A stretch of DNA of 21,479 bases, from NCBI GenBank assembly GCA_029850565.1, contig JARCRR010000165.1, positions 1 through 21,479 of the forward strand, in the 5' to 3' direction. How positions within the stretch are numbered: position 1 is the stretch's first letter; every line of letters begins with the position of its first letter. The position numbers and the translations under genes are program-made. The notes beneath the pieces are model-generated. The model was given only the letters and a program-made list of their open reading frames with translations, was not told the origin of the DNA and made no database searches. Source of the DNA: Gallionella sp. (GTDB lineage Bacteria; Pseudomonadota; Gammaproteobacteria; Burkholderiales; Gallionellaceae). Shown piece after piece: positions 13,061-20,327 of the stretch.

Positions 13061-13075
13061 GTCTCACGGTCCCAC

Positions 13076-13111
13076 AAATAACAAAGCCCGCTGATGCGGG
13101 CTTTGTTATTT
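13076..13111. terminator. Bidirectional terminator between slyD and purB
   Basis: Two perfect 16-base arms (13076-13091 and 13096-13111) enclose a TGAT loop. The core is GCCCGC/GCGGGC flanked by A- and T-rich arms, so it can end transcripts from both sides. Confidence 0.9.
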
Positions 13112-13125
13112 GGCAAGACAAGAAA

Positions 13126-14496
13126 TCAGATACGCTTTGCCAACTCGGCCGCTTTGCCAAGATAAGTCTCCGGGCTCAGATTCTGCAGGCGTTGTTTCTC
13201 GCTCTTTGGGATGTCCAATGTCTGGATGAAGGCGGCTAGGCTTTCACGATTAATACCGCCCTTGCCCCGAGTCAGTTCCTTCAGCTTGTCGTAGGCATTC
13301 TCGATATTGTAACGACGCATCACGGTCTGGATCGGCTCCGCCAGCACTTCCCAACTGTTGTTCAAGTCATCAGACAGTCGTTGTGGATTGGCTTCCAGTT
13401 TGTTCAGTCCCTTCAGGCAGGATTCGTAGGCCAACAAGGTGTAACCCATCGCTACACCCATGTTGCGCAATACGGTGGAATCGGTGAGATCACGTTGCCA
13501 GCGCGAGACAGGTAGCTTCTCGGCGAGGTGTTTCAACAGAGCGTTCGCCAGGCCGAGATTGCCTTCTGAGTTCTCGAAGTCGATCGGGTTAACCTTGTGC
13601 GGCATGGTGGATGAACCCACTTCGCCTGCAACCACTTTCTGTTTGAAGTATCCCAACGAAATGTAACCCCATATGTCGCGGTTCAAGTCGATGAGTATGG
13701 TGTTGGTGCGAGCATATGCGTCATACAGTTCCGCCATGCAATCGTGCGGTTCGATCTGGATGGTGTACGGGTTGAACGTGATGCCGCGCGCCTCGACGAA
13801 ACGTTTGGCGAAACTTTCCCAGTCGACGTCTGGATAGGCAGACAGATGTGCGTTGTAATTTCCCACCGCGCCATTGATCTTGCCGAGTATCTCGACCGCT
13901 GCGATACGTGCATGAGCACGGCGCAGGCGATGGACGACGTTGGCGATCTCCTTGCCCATGGTGCTGGGTGTTGCGGTCTGTCCGTGAGTGCGGCACAGCA
14001 TGGGAACGTCTGCCAGTTGGTGGGCGATGCTACGCAACTTGTCGATGATGGCTTGCAAACCCGGCAATAACACTTCAGTGCGCGAATGGTTGAGCATCAT
14101 GGCGTGACTCAAGTTGTTGATGTCTTCCGAGGTGCAGGCGAAGTGAATGAACTCCAGCGCATTTGCAGTTTCGGCATTCTCAGATAGCTTTTCGCGCAAC
14201 CAATATTCAATCGCTTTCACGTCGTGGTTGGTGCGGCGCTCGATGGCCTTGATCTGTTCGGCATCGGATTCCGAGAATTGTGCCGCGAGTTGATCGAGCT
14301 GAGCGATGGTTGCGATAGTGAAGGGGGGAAGCTCTTTGATGCTAGCCTCGGCACTCAATGCTTTGAGCCATTCGATCTCGATCAATACGCGATAACGGAT
14401 CAAACCGTACTCGCTGAAATAGCCGCGTAGAGATTCGACCTTGCTTTGATAACGGCCGTCTAGTGGTGAAAGTGAGGTAAGGGCGGTAAGCGTCAT
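13126..14496 (-). CDS. purB: Adenylosuccinate lyase PurB
   Basis: PurB releases fumarate at two steps of purine synthesis: SAICAR to AICAR, and adenylosuccinate to AMP. The 456 residues match E. coli PurB. Visible signatures are TSEDINN (122-128), RTHGQTATPSTMG (169-181) with the catalytic His171, and the fumarase/lyase signature GSSTMPHKVNP (294-304). ATG 14496 begins the conserved MTLTALTSLSPLDGRY. A promoter-like element lies directly behind the upstream mscS-like gene, so purB can be transcribed both alone and by read-through from nudJ-mnmA-mscS. The E. coli neighbour hflD is missing; an MscS channel sits in its place. Confidence 0.97.
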   Translation of the reverse strand: MTLTALTSLSPLDGRYQSKVESLRGYFSEYGLIRYRVLIEIEWLKALSAEASIKELPPFTIATIAQLDQLAAQFSESDAEQIKAIERRTNHDVKAIEYWLREKLSENAETANALEFIHFACTSEDINNLSHAMMLNHSRTEVLLPGLQAIIDKLRSIAHQLADVPMLCRTHGQTATPSTMGKEIANVVHRLRRAHARIAAVEILGKINGAVGNYNAHLSAYPDVDWESFAKRFVEARGITFNPYTIQIEPHDCMAELYDAYARTNTILIDLNRDIWGYISLGYFKQKVVAGEVGSSTMPHKVNPIDFENSEGNLGLANALLKHLAEKLPVSRWQRDLTDSTVLRNMGVAMGYTLLAYESCLKGLNKLEANPQRLSDDLNNSWEVLAEPIQTVMRRYNIENAYDKLKELTRGKGGINRESLAAFIQTLDIPKSEKQRLQNLSPETYLGKAAELAKRI

Positions 14497-14520
14497 ATCG
14501 TGAAACTCAAATGGTTGTCA

Positions 14521-14534
14521 GTCGGCGCATTCTA
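14521..14534 (-). promoter_or_regulatory. -10 element and GC-rich discriminator upstream of purB
   Basis: On the minus strand TAGAAT (14534-14529) is followed by GCGCCGAC, giving a predicted leader of about 26 bases. I see no PurR-like operator that I would defend and no clear -35 box. Confidence 0.45.
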
Positions 14535-14536
14535 CC

Positions 14537-15589
14537 TCAGAGCACTTCCTTGGCGATGTGTACCGTCTGGGTCGGATAGGCAAAATCAGCTCCGTGTCGT
14601 GCGATGATGGCGGCGATTTTGAGCAGGATGTCATGTTTGGTGGCATGGAACTCTGTGGCAAGGATCTTATTGGTGAACGTGATCAGCGTTAGATTAAGCG
14701 CGGAATCGGCAAAGCGGTCGAATGCGACGATGATGTCACGGCTGGCATCAATGGAAGGATGTGAGGCCAGCATCGACTTGATCTCCGCTGCGATGACATC
14801 TGCCTTGCCAATATCCTCGTAGCGCAAGCCGATCGTTTCCTGGATCCGCCTGTTAGACATGCGGGTGATGTTTTCCACCACGATAGAGGTGAATACCGAG
14901 TTCGGCACGTAGATCACATTCGTGTTGTCGGCGCGCAAACGGGTGTGGCGCCAGCCGATGTATTCCACCGTGCCTTCGATCTGTTTTTCCGGGGAGCGAA
15001 TCTTCTCTCCCACATTAAAGGGGCGGTCGAGATGGATCATCAGGCCGCCGAAAAAATTGGCCAGCATGTCGCGTGCGGCAAAACCGATTGCGATACCGCC
15101 GACACCACCGAAAGCCAGCACGCCGGACACGCTGAAACCCAGGGATTGCAATATGACCAGCGCACTGATGAGCAGAATGGTGACGCGGATCAGCTTGCTC
15201 AAGCCGTCTATGGTGGTACGGTCGACTTCAACTCCATTGATCGATTGCGCTTTCGCTACGCTATCGGCTACCGAGTGGGTGAGGCGGATCAGGAACCACG
15301 CGATGCAAGCAACCACGCTCACCATCTGTGCCTCTGCCACATATTCGAGCAGCCTTTCCCCGGTTTGCATATGGATCAACCGCAGTACGAAGAACGTACC
15401 TGTCAGCCAGATGAAGAAGGGCAAAGGACGGCGCGCTGCTTCGATCAGGGCATCGTCCCATATGTTGCTGGTGAGAGCGGTGGCTTTTTCGATGCGCCTT
15501 ATGAACATTCGCGCTGCGAAATGCGCCGCGATGGTGGTGGCAAGCACGAGCAGCAAACGGATAATCTCGGGACTCAAATCAACGGTCAT
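14537..15589 (-). CDS. MscS-family mechanosensitive channel
   Basis: The 350-residue inner-membrane protein has about five hydrophobic segments. The last is the MscS pore helix with Gly/Ala packing (GVLAFGGVGGIAIGFAARDM, about residues 156-175), followed by LANFFGGLMIHLDRPFNVGEKI, the start of the beta domain. A cytoplasmic alpha-beta region completes it. Such channels release solutes during osmotic downshock. It is longer at the N terminus than E. coli MscS (286), with extra membrane helices as in YbdG/YnaI-type members. ATG 15589 has AAGGAAA upstream, and the gene lies 15 bases behind mnmA, so the two share an mRNA. Confidence 0.93.
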   Translation of the reverse strand: MTVDLSPEIIRLLLVLATTIAAHFAARMFIRRIEKATALTSNIWDDALIEAARRPLPFFIWLTGTFFVLRLIHMQTGERLLEYVAEAQMVSVVACIAWFLIRLTHSVADSVAKAQSINGVEVDRTTIDGLSKLIRVTILLISALVILQSLGFSVSGVLAFGGVGGIAIGFAARDMLANFFGGLMIHLDRPFNVGEKIRSPEKQIEGTVEYIGWRHTRLRADNTNVIYVPNSVFTSIVVENITRMSNRRIQETIGLRYEDIGKADVIAAEIKSMLASHPSIDASRDIIVAFDRFADSALNLTLITFTNKILATEFHATKHDILLKIAAIIARHGADFAYPTQTVHIAKEVL

Positions 15590-15604
15590 GTGTTTTCCTT
15601 CAGA

Positions 15605-16690
15605 TTACTTGATGATTCCGCCGCCTAGGCAGACTTCGCCATCGTAGACGACCACGGATTGTCCTGGTGTAACAGCCCATTGCGCCTCATCGAAAGTGAA
15701 GCGCGCACTATCTGTGCCGCTCAGTGCGATGTGGCAGCCAGCATCCTGCTGGCGGTAGCGCGTCTTGGCGGCGTAGGAGCGCGTGGTGTCGGGCGGTGTG
15801 CCACTGATCCAGTGCACGTCCTGCGCATCCAGTTGCGGGTTGAGCAGCAATGGGTGGTCGTGCCCCTGCACCACGATTAGGCGGTTGTTCGCCATGTCCT
15901 TGTCTGCGACGAACCACGGTTCGCCGCTGCTGTCCTTGCCGCCGCCGATGCCAAGACCTTGGCGCTGGCCGAACGTGTAGAACGACAGTCCCATGTGTTG
16001 TCCCATGACCTTGCCTTCCGGTGTCACCATGTTGCCAGGCTTGGTCGGCAGGTAACGGTTCAGGAACTCGCGGAAAGGACGTTCGCCGATGAAGCAGATG
16101 CCCGTGCTGTCCTTCTTGGCGTGGTTGGACAAGCCATGCTGTTCGGCGATGGCGCGCACTTTCGATTTGGGGATATCGCCCAGCGGAAACATGGATTTCG
16201 ATAGTTGCTGCTGGTTCAGTCGGTGCAGGAAGTAGCTCTGATCCTTGCTGCCGTCATCGGCCTTGAGCAACTGGAACAGGCCTTCCTGTTCACGCACCTT
16301 GGCGTAGTGTCCTGTCGCGATCTTTTCAGCACCCAAGCGGATGGCGTGATCGAGAAAGGCTTTGAACTTGATCTCGGAGTTGCACAGGATGTCTGGGTTG
16401 GGCGTGCGCCCGGCTTCGTATTCGCGCAGGAAATAGCTGAACACACGGTCTTTGTATTCCTTGGCGAAATTCACTGCTTCAATAGGAACGCCGATGGTGT
16501 CGGCCACAGACACCGCATCAATCAGGTCCTGGCGCGAAGAGCAATATTCGCTGTCGTCATCATCTTCCCAATTCTTCATGAACAGACCGATGACTTCGTA
16601 GCCTTGTTGTTTCAGGAGTAGGGCGGTGACGGCGGAATCCACTCCTCCAGACATGCCGACGACGACGCAGGATTTACGATTGCTTTTCAC
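15605..16690 (-). CDS. mnmA: tRNA-specific 2-thiouridylase MnmA
   Basis: MnmA places sulfur on U34 of tRNA-Lys, tRNA-Glu and tRNA-Gln, using ATP and a persulfide relay. The protein has the PP-loop VGMSGGVDS (about residues 11-19), LFMKNWEDDD, and the two catalytic cysteines in ILCNSEIKF (C103) and TGICFIGERPF (C199). GTG at 16690 is chosen as start (361 residues) because these cysteines then fall at nearly the E. coli positions (102 and 199). A longer TTG start at 16720 (371 residues) is possible; neither has a good ribosome-binding site. nudJ lies just upstream, as in E. coli. Confidence 0.95.
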   Translation of the reverse strand: MKSNRKSCVVVGMSGGVDSAVTALLLKQQGYEVIGLFMKNWEDDDDSEYCSSRQDLIDAVSVADTIGVPIEAVNFAKEYKDRVFSYFLREYEAGRTPNPDILCNSEIKFKAFLDHAIRLGAEKIATGHYAKVREQEGLFQLLKADDGSKDQSYFLHRLNQQQLSKSMFPLGDIPKSKVRAIAEQHGLSNHAKKDSTGICFIGERPFREFLNRYLPTKPGNMVTPEGKVMGQHMGLSFYTFGQRQGLGIGGGKDSSGEPWFVADKDMANNRLIVVQGHDHPLLLNPQLDAQDVHWISGTPPDTTRSYAAKTRYRQQDAGCHIALSGTDSARFTFDEAQWAVTPGQSVVVYDGEVCLGGGIIK

Positions 16691-16729
16691 GTTTGCGGAG
16701 GAAGTTGGATAGGGGGACAAGCTTGCTCG

Positions 16730-17176
16730 TTACTCATAGTGAGTAATCAGGTCTAGCGGATAACGCTTGCCTGCGAGATAGTCTTCCACGCAACGCAGGA
16801 TGAGCGGGCTGCGGTGACGTGCTTGGGTGGCACGGATCTCGTCAAGTGTCAGCCATACGGCGCGTACGATACCCTTATCGAGCGAACGCTCGGGGTGATG
16901 CGCAAGTATCTTTCCGCCAAAGGCGAAGCGCAGATAAGTGGTATCCGATGCGGTCGAATGCCAACGATATACACCGACGAGAAACTCTGGCTCGAAATCG
17001 TAGGCTGACTCTTCCAATACTTCGCGTACAGCGCCTGCGGGTAGGGTCTCGTTCGCCTCCCAGTGCCCGGCAGGTTGATTGAACAGTAAGCCTTGCGGAG
17101 TATGTTCTTCCACCAGCAAGAACTTGCCATCCTGTTCAAGAATGGCGGCGACGGTGGCGTGTGGTTTCCAGATCAT
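16730..17176 (-). CDS. nudJ: Nudix hydrolase, NudJ-like phosphatase
   Basis: The 148-residue protein carries a Nudix box GHWEANETLPAGAVREVLEES (G37 to S57) with the catalytic REVLEE helix, preceded by FNQPAGHWE as in NudJ. E. coli NudJ dephosphorylates HMP-pyrophosphate and nucleoside di- and triphosphates; the substrate here is inferred. The position directly before mnmA is conserved with E. coli and supports the name. The usual box residue after EE is Gly or similar; here it is Ser-Ala. ATG 17176 has no Shine-Dalgarno sequence and lies about 20 bases after a terminator; a TAAAAT box ends 6 bases before the ATG. Confidence 0.9.
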   Translation of the reverse strand: MIWKPHATVAAILEQDGKFLLVEEHTPQGLLFNQPAGHWEANETLPAGAVREVLEESAYDFEPEFLVGVYRWHSTASDTTYLRFAFGGKILAHHPERSLDKGIVRAVWLTLDEIRATQARHRSPLILRCVEDYLAGKRYPLDLITHYE

Positions 17177-17182
17177 GGTGCG

Positions 17183-17188
17183 ATTTTA
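17183..17188 (-). promoter_or_regulatory. Possible -10 box for a leaderless nudJ message
   Basis: On the minus strand TAAAAT (17188-17183) is followed by CGCACC and then the nudJ ATG, the same spacing as at roxA. No matching -35 box is seen; that region is the hairpin of the preceding terminator. Weak support. Confidence 0.3.
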
Positions 17189-17196
17189 AACGAAAT

Positions 17197-17223
17197 AAAA
17201 AGGCAGGGTCTCCCCTGCCTTTT
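17197..17223 (-). terminator. Intrinsic terminator after the Asr-like gene
   Basis: AAAAGGCAGGG (17198-17208) pairs with CCCTGCCTTTT (17213-17223) around TCTC. On the minus strand a run of T's follows (TTTTTATTT). It stands between two genes of the same direction and may be leaky toward nudJ-mnmA. Confidence 0.85.
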
Positions 17224-17239
17224 CTTGGACGTTGCTAGA

Positions 17240-17446
17240 TTACTTGGCAGCTGCGTCAGCCTTTTTTGCTTTGTGGCCTTTGTGTGACTTCTTTTCGGCC
17301 TTTTTTTCAACTTTGGCTTCAGACTTGGCTGGAGCAGCAGCTACAGCCGCCGCTGGAGCTGCTGCTGGCTTAGCAGCCTCAGCAGCAACTGCGGAGAAAG
17401 AAACAGCAACGAATGCAGCAGCGATCAGTGTGGACAACAGTTTCAT
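17240..17446 (-). CDS. Small basic secreted protein, Asr-like composition
   Basis: The 68-residue precursor has a clear signal peptide (MKLLSTLIAAAFVAVSFSAVA, cut near AVAA-EA). The mature part is almost only Ala, Pro, Lys, Glu, Ser and His: an Ala/Pro segment, then a strongly basic tail (KVEKKAEKKSHKGHKAKK). This composition resembles the periplasmic acid-shock protein Asr of Enterobacteria, and also histone H1-like tails, but low complexity makes homology uncertain. ATG 17446 has GGAG 8 bases upstream; an in-frame TTG at 17458 is not needed. That GGAG can pair with an upstream segment of the leader. tRNA-Leu lies 116 bases upstream on the same strand with no terminator between. Confidence 0.75.
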   Translation of the reverse strand: MKLLSTLIAAAFVAVSFSAVAAEAAKPAAAPAAAVAAAPAKSEAKVEKKAEKKSHKGHKAKKADAAAK

Positions 17447-17449
17447 GTG

Positions 17450-17508
17450 TGGCTCCAATTTGTAAGTAGGTTGATAAACGTTTATGACACTACAAGTGTC
17501 GGGAGCCA
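17450..17508 (-). promoter_or_regulatory. Leader structure that can mask the ribosome-binding site of the Asr-like gene
   Basis: On the minus strand TGGCTCC (17508-17502) is exactly complementary to GGAGCCA (17456-17450), which contains the GGAG ribosome-binding site. Between the arms are a hairpin GACACT/AGTGTC (17486-17491 with 17495-17500, loop of three) and a 12-base palindrome ATAAACGTTTAT (17474-17485). Together they form a closed multi-branch fold. This could be a thermosensor or other riboregulator; no known riboswitch class is recognised. Confidence 0.45.
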
Positions 17509-17562
17509 GTAACGCTGCTTAATTGAGATGCGTTGACAAGTATTGCAAATTGAAGCGTTGTT

Positions 17563-17649
17563 TGGTGCCGGGGGGGGGAATCGAACCCCCACGCCCTTTC
17601 AGGCACTGGATTTTGAGTCCAGCACGTCTACCAGTTCCATCACCCCGGC
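17563..17649 (-). tRNA. tRNA-Leu (anticodon CAA)
   Basis: The 87-base gene folds as a class II tRNA: acceptor GCCGGGG with CCCCGGC, discriminator A and an encoded CCA. The anticodon stem CTGGA/TCCAG encloses CTCAAAA, giving anticodon CAA, which reads UUG. A long variable arm and a T-arm GGGGG/CCCCC with TTCGATT complete it. T-stem and acceptor together produce a run of nine C's (nine G's on the plus strand). It is divergent from queA. Confidence 0.97.
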
Positions 17650-17664
17650 ATGGGAAGGGCGCGA

Positions 17665-17693
17665 ATTATCCACGAAACACCCGGCTTCATCAA
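17665..17693 (-). promoter_or_regulatory. tRNA-Leu promoter
   Basis: On the minus strand TTGATG (17693-17688) and GATAAT (17670-17665) are 17 bases apart, followed by a TCGCGCCC discriminator. Transcription would begin near 17658, about 9 bases before the tRNA. Confidence 0.6.
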
Positions 17694-17694
17694 C

Positions 17695-17707
17695 TACAAT
17701 GCGCGCC
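17695..17707 (+). promoter_or_regulatory. -10 element and GCGCGCC discriminator upstream of queA
   Basis: TACAAT (17695-17700) is followed by GCGCGCC. It starts one base after the -35 box of the divergent tRNA-Leu promoter, so polymerase cannot easily occupy both. No clear -35 box is visible. Confidence 0.45.
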
Positions 17708-17736
17708 TTTATTTTTACCATTTGTTTTTGCCTGAC

Positions 17737-18759
17737 ATGCGTACCGAGGATTTTGACTTCGAACTGCCTGAGCGATTGATCGCTCAGCACCCGCCTAAAC
17801 AGCGCGGGGCGAGTCGTTTACTGCATGTTGCTCAAACTGGGCTGGCTGATAGGGCGTTCTCCGATCTTGCACACCTCTTGAGAGAGCACGACGTACTGGT
17901 GCTCAACGATACGCGCGTCCTGAAAGCACGCCTGTTCGGTAAAAAGGTCACGGGCGGACAAATTGAGGTGATGGTCGAGCGAGTGCTGGGCGAACACGAG
18001 GTGCTGGCCAAGGTGCGAGCCAGCAAGTCGCCCAAACCGGGAAGCAATTTCGAGTTGGCAGACGCAGTCATGGTCGAGGTGTTGGGGCGTGAGGATGAGT
18101 TCTTTCACCTGCGTTTCGCATGCGAATACTCTGTTGATGCCGTGTTGGAACGATACGGTAAGTTGCCCTTGCCGCCCTATATCACCCACGTAGCGGGGGA
18201 AGAGGATGAAGAGCGTTATCAGACCGTGTTCGCCCGAGAGCACGGGGCGGTGGCTGCACCCACCGCAGGCCTGCATTTCGACCAAGCGATGCTGGATACC
18301 TTGTGTGCCAAAGGCGTGAACATCGCTTACGTAACGCTACATGTCGGGGCCGGGACGTTCCAGCCAGTGCGGGCGGAGAACGTCGAAGAGCATGTCATGC
18401 ACAGTGAGCGCTACACCGTACCGCAGGCGACGGTGGATGCGATCAAGCAAGCAAAGGCTAAAGGTGGGCGAGTGGTATCGGTGGGGACGACCAGTCTGCG
18501 TGCATTGGAAAGTGCGGCCGCAGCGGGGGAGTTGCAGGCTGGATCGGGTGAAACGCGTATCTTCATCACGCCTGGATATCGTTTCAAGGTGGTCGATGTG
18601 TTGTTGACCAACTTTCATCTGCCACGTTCCACCTTGTTGATGTTGGTGTGTGCCTTTGGCGGGATGGAGAAATTGATCGCTGCCTACAAGCATGCCGTAC
18701 AAAACGAATATCGTTTCTTCAGTTACGGGGATGCGATGTTGATCGAGAGAGAGCTATGA
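17737..18759 (+). CDS. queA: S-adenosylmethionine:tRNA ribosyltransferase-isomerase QueA
   Basis: QueA moves the ribosyl part of S-adenosylmethionine onto preQ1 at position 34 of tRNAs, making epoxyqueuosine. The 340-residue protein has the family patterns FELPERLIAQHP (residues 7-18), VLNDTRVLKARL, LPLPPYI, GAVAAPTAGLHF, HVGAGTFQPV and TNFHLPRSTLLMLV. ATG 17737 begins the conserved MRTEDFDFELP; upstream codons lie in the promoter region. It overlaps tgt by 4 bases (ATGA), and the order queA-tgt-yajC-secD matches E. coli. Confidence 0.97.
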   Translation: MRTEDFDFELPERLIAQHPPKQRGASRLLHVAQTGLADRAFSDLAHLLREHDVLVLNDTRVLKARLFGKKVTGGQIEVMVERVLGEHEVLAKVRASKSPKPGSNFELADAVMVEVLGREDEFFHLRFACEYSVDAVLERYGKLPLPPYITHVAGEEDEERYQTVFAREHGAVAAPTAGLHFDQAMLDTLCAKGVNIAYVTLHVGAGTFQPVRAENVEEHVMHSERYTVPQATVDAIKQAKAKGGRVVSVGTTSLRALESAAAAGELQAGSGETRIFITPGYRFKVVDVLLTNFHLPRSTLLMLVCAFGGMEKLIAAYKHAVQNEYRFFSYGDAMLIEREL

Positions 18760-19856
18760 GATTCACACTTCACAAACAATCCGGTGCAGCCCGTCGCGGG
18801 ACGATCGAACTGGCTCATGGCAAGGTCGAGACGCCAGCCTTCATGCCCGTGGGAACCTACGGCACGGTAAAAGCCATGTCGCCACAGGAGCTGAAAGACA
18901 TCGACGCACACATCGTGTTGGGCAACACTTTCCATCTGTGGTTGCGCCCCGGTCTGGAAGTCATCGAGGCGCATGGCGGTCTGCATCAGTTTATGAGTTG
19001 GGAAGGCCCGATCCTCACTGATTCCGGTGGTTTCCAAGTCTTTAGCCTGGGGGAACTGCGCAAGATCACCGGCGGCGGTGTGGAGTTCCGCTCGCCCGTG
19101 AACGGAGACAAATGCTTCCTCTCACCGGAAGAGTCAATGCGTATTCAGCGCGTGCTCAATTCCGACATCGTGATGATCTTCGACGAATGCACGCCGTATC
19201 CCGCAGATGAGCAAGTCGCCGGTGTGTCCATGCGTCTTTCCCTTGGTTGGGCAGAGCGCAGTAAGAAGGCCCACGAGGGCAATCCGAATGCACTGTTCGG
19301 TATTGTGCAGGGCGGTATGCACGAACATCTGCGTGACGAATCACTGGCTGGGCTGACCAACATCGGTTTCGATGGTTACGCCATTGGCGGCCTATCGGTG
19401 GGGGAGCCAAAGGAAGATATGCTGCGCATCCTCAAACACACTGCGCCACAGTTGCCACAAGACAAACCACGCTACCTGATGGGCGTGGGTACGCCGGAAG
19501 ATCTGGTGGCCGCTGTTGCGGAAGGTATCGACATGTTCGACTGCGTGATGCCGACGCGCAACGCGCGCAACGGTCATCTGTTCACCCGTTTCGGTGACGT
19601 GCGCATCAAGAACGCGCAATACCGCATGGATACCGGTCCGCTCGACCCGCAATGCAAGTGCTACACCTGTCAGAACTTCAGTCGTGCTTATCTGCATCAC
19701 CTGCATCGACTGGGCGAGATATTGGGTGCGCGTCTGAATACCATCCATAACCTGCATTACTACCAAGAGCTGATGCAAAGTATCCGTGCCGCCATCGAAG
19801 CAGGGCGCTACGACGAATTCCAAGTCGCGTTCCATCTGGCGCGTGCAGGCCGCTGA
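18756..19856 (+). CDS. tgt: tRNA-guanine transglycosylase Tgt
   Basis: Tgt exchanges guanine 34 for preQ1 in tRNAs with GUN anticodons, the step before QueA. The 366-residue protein shows DSGGFQVF (D89 general acid/base region), GIVQGG (182-187), nucleophile D262 in FDCVMPTRNARNG, and the zinc site C300, C302, C305 and H331. These match E. coli D264 and C302/C304/C307/H333 after a two-residue shift. ATG 18756 overlaps the queA stop, so the two queuosine enzymes are translationally coupled. Confidence 0.97.
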   Translation: MRFTLHKQSGAARRGTIELAHGKVETPAFMPVGTYGTVKAMSPQELKDIDAHIVLGNTFHLWLRPGLEVIEAHGGLHQFMSWEGPILTDSGGFQVFSLGELRKITGGGVEFRSPVNGDKCFLSPEESMRIQRVLNSDIVMIFDECTPYPADEQVAGVSMRLSLGWAERSKKAHEGNPNALFGIVQGGMHEHLRDESLAGLTNIGFDGYAIGGLSVGEPKEDMLRILKHTAPQLPQDKPRYLMGVGTPEDLVAAVAEGIDMFDCVMPTRNARNGHLFTRFGDVRIKNAQYRMDTGPLDPQCKCYTCQNFSRAYLHHLHRLGEILGARLNTIHNLHYYQELMQSIRAAIEAGRYDEFQVAFHLARAGR

Positions 19857-19893
19857 GGCGGGTCTTGGCGTAGCAAATCGGTCATATCATCCG

Positions 19894-19909
19894 TGATAGA
19901 ATGCGCGCC
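19894..19909 (+). promoter_or_regulatory. Extended -10 promoter upstream of yajC
   Basis: TGATAGAAT (19894-19902) followed by GCGCGCC is the clearest copy of the promoter core repeated in this window. The predicted leader is about 36 bases and begins with a run of T's. It would let yajC-secD be expressed apart from queA-tgt. Confidence 0.55.
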
Positions 19910-19944
19910 TTCTTTTTTTGTCTTTTATCTTGGAGAGTAAGCAC

Positions 19945-20289
19945 ATGATTTCGATTTCAGAACTGTTCATCAGCAACGCACATGCAGAAGGCGCAGCCGC
20001 AGCACCCCAAGGCGGTGGTTTTCTCGAATTCTTGCCACTGGTCGCTTTGCTGGCCGTGTTCTATTTTCTGATCCTGCGTCCGCAACAAAAGCGTACCAAG
20101 GAACACAAGGCCATGATGGATGCGCTGCAAAAAGGCGATGAGGTCGTGACCGGCGGCGGCGCATTGGGGCGCGTTGAAAAAGTCGGAGAGGAGTATGTTG
20201 CTGTCGAGATCGCTGAGGGCGTCACTGTTCAATTCCAAAAGTTCGCTATTCAGACCGTACTGCCTAAAGGCACCATCAAATCCATCTGA
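19945..20289 (+). CDS. yajC: Preprotein translocase accessory subunit YajC
   Basis: The 114-residue protein has one membrane helix (about residues 26-45, FLEFLPLVALLAVFYFLIL) followed by the signature RPQQKRTKEHKAM and a small cytoplasmic domain (GDEVVTGGGALGRVEKV). YajC joins SecDF in the Sec translocase. ATG 19945 has GGAGAG upstream; a longer in-frame start at 19918 lies in the T-rich leader and is rejected. secD follows after 38 bases. Confidence 0.96.
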   Translation: MISISELFISNAHAEGAAAAPQGGGFLEFLPLVALLAVFYFLILRPQQKRTKEHKAMMDALQKGDEVVTGGGALGRVEKVGEEYVAVEIAEGVTVQFQKFAIQTVLPKGTIKSI

Positions 20290-20327
20290 TCCACGAATCC
20301 TCATAACGCTGTAAGCAAGGTGCTGCA

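Noticed and set aside
14945..15628. Long plus-strand open frames opposite the mscS-like gene (also 14922-15647)
   Set aside because: They are antisense to a protein with clear MscS motifs and lack any recognisable domain or start site.
17569..17578. Run of nine G's as a possible phase-variable tract or sequencing error
   Set aside because: On the minus strand it is exactly the T-stem plus acceptor stem of tRNA-Leu(CAA) and pairs correctly.
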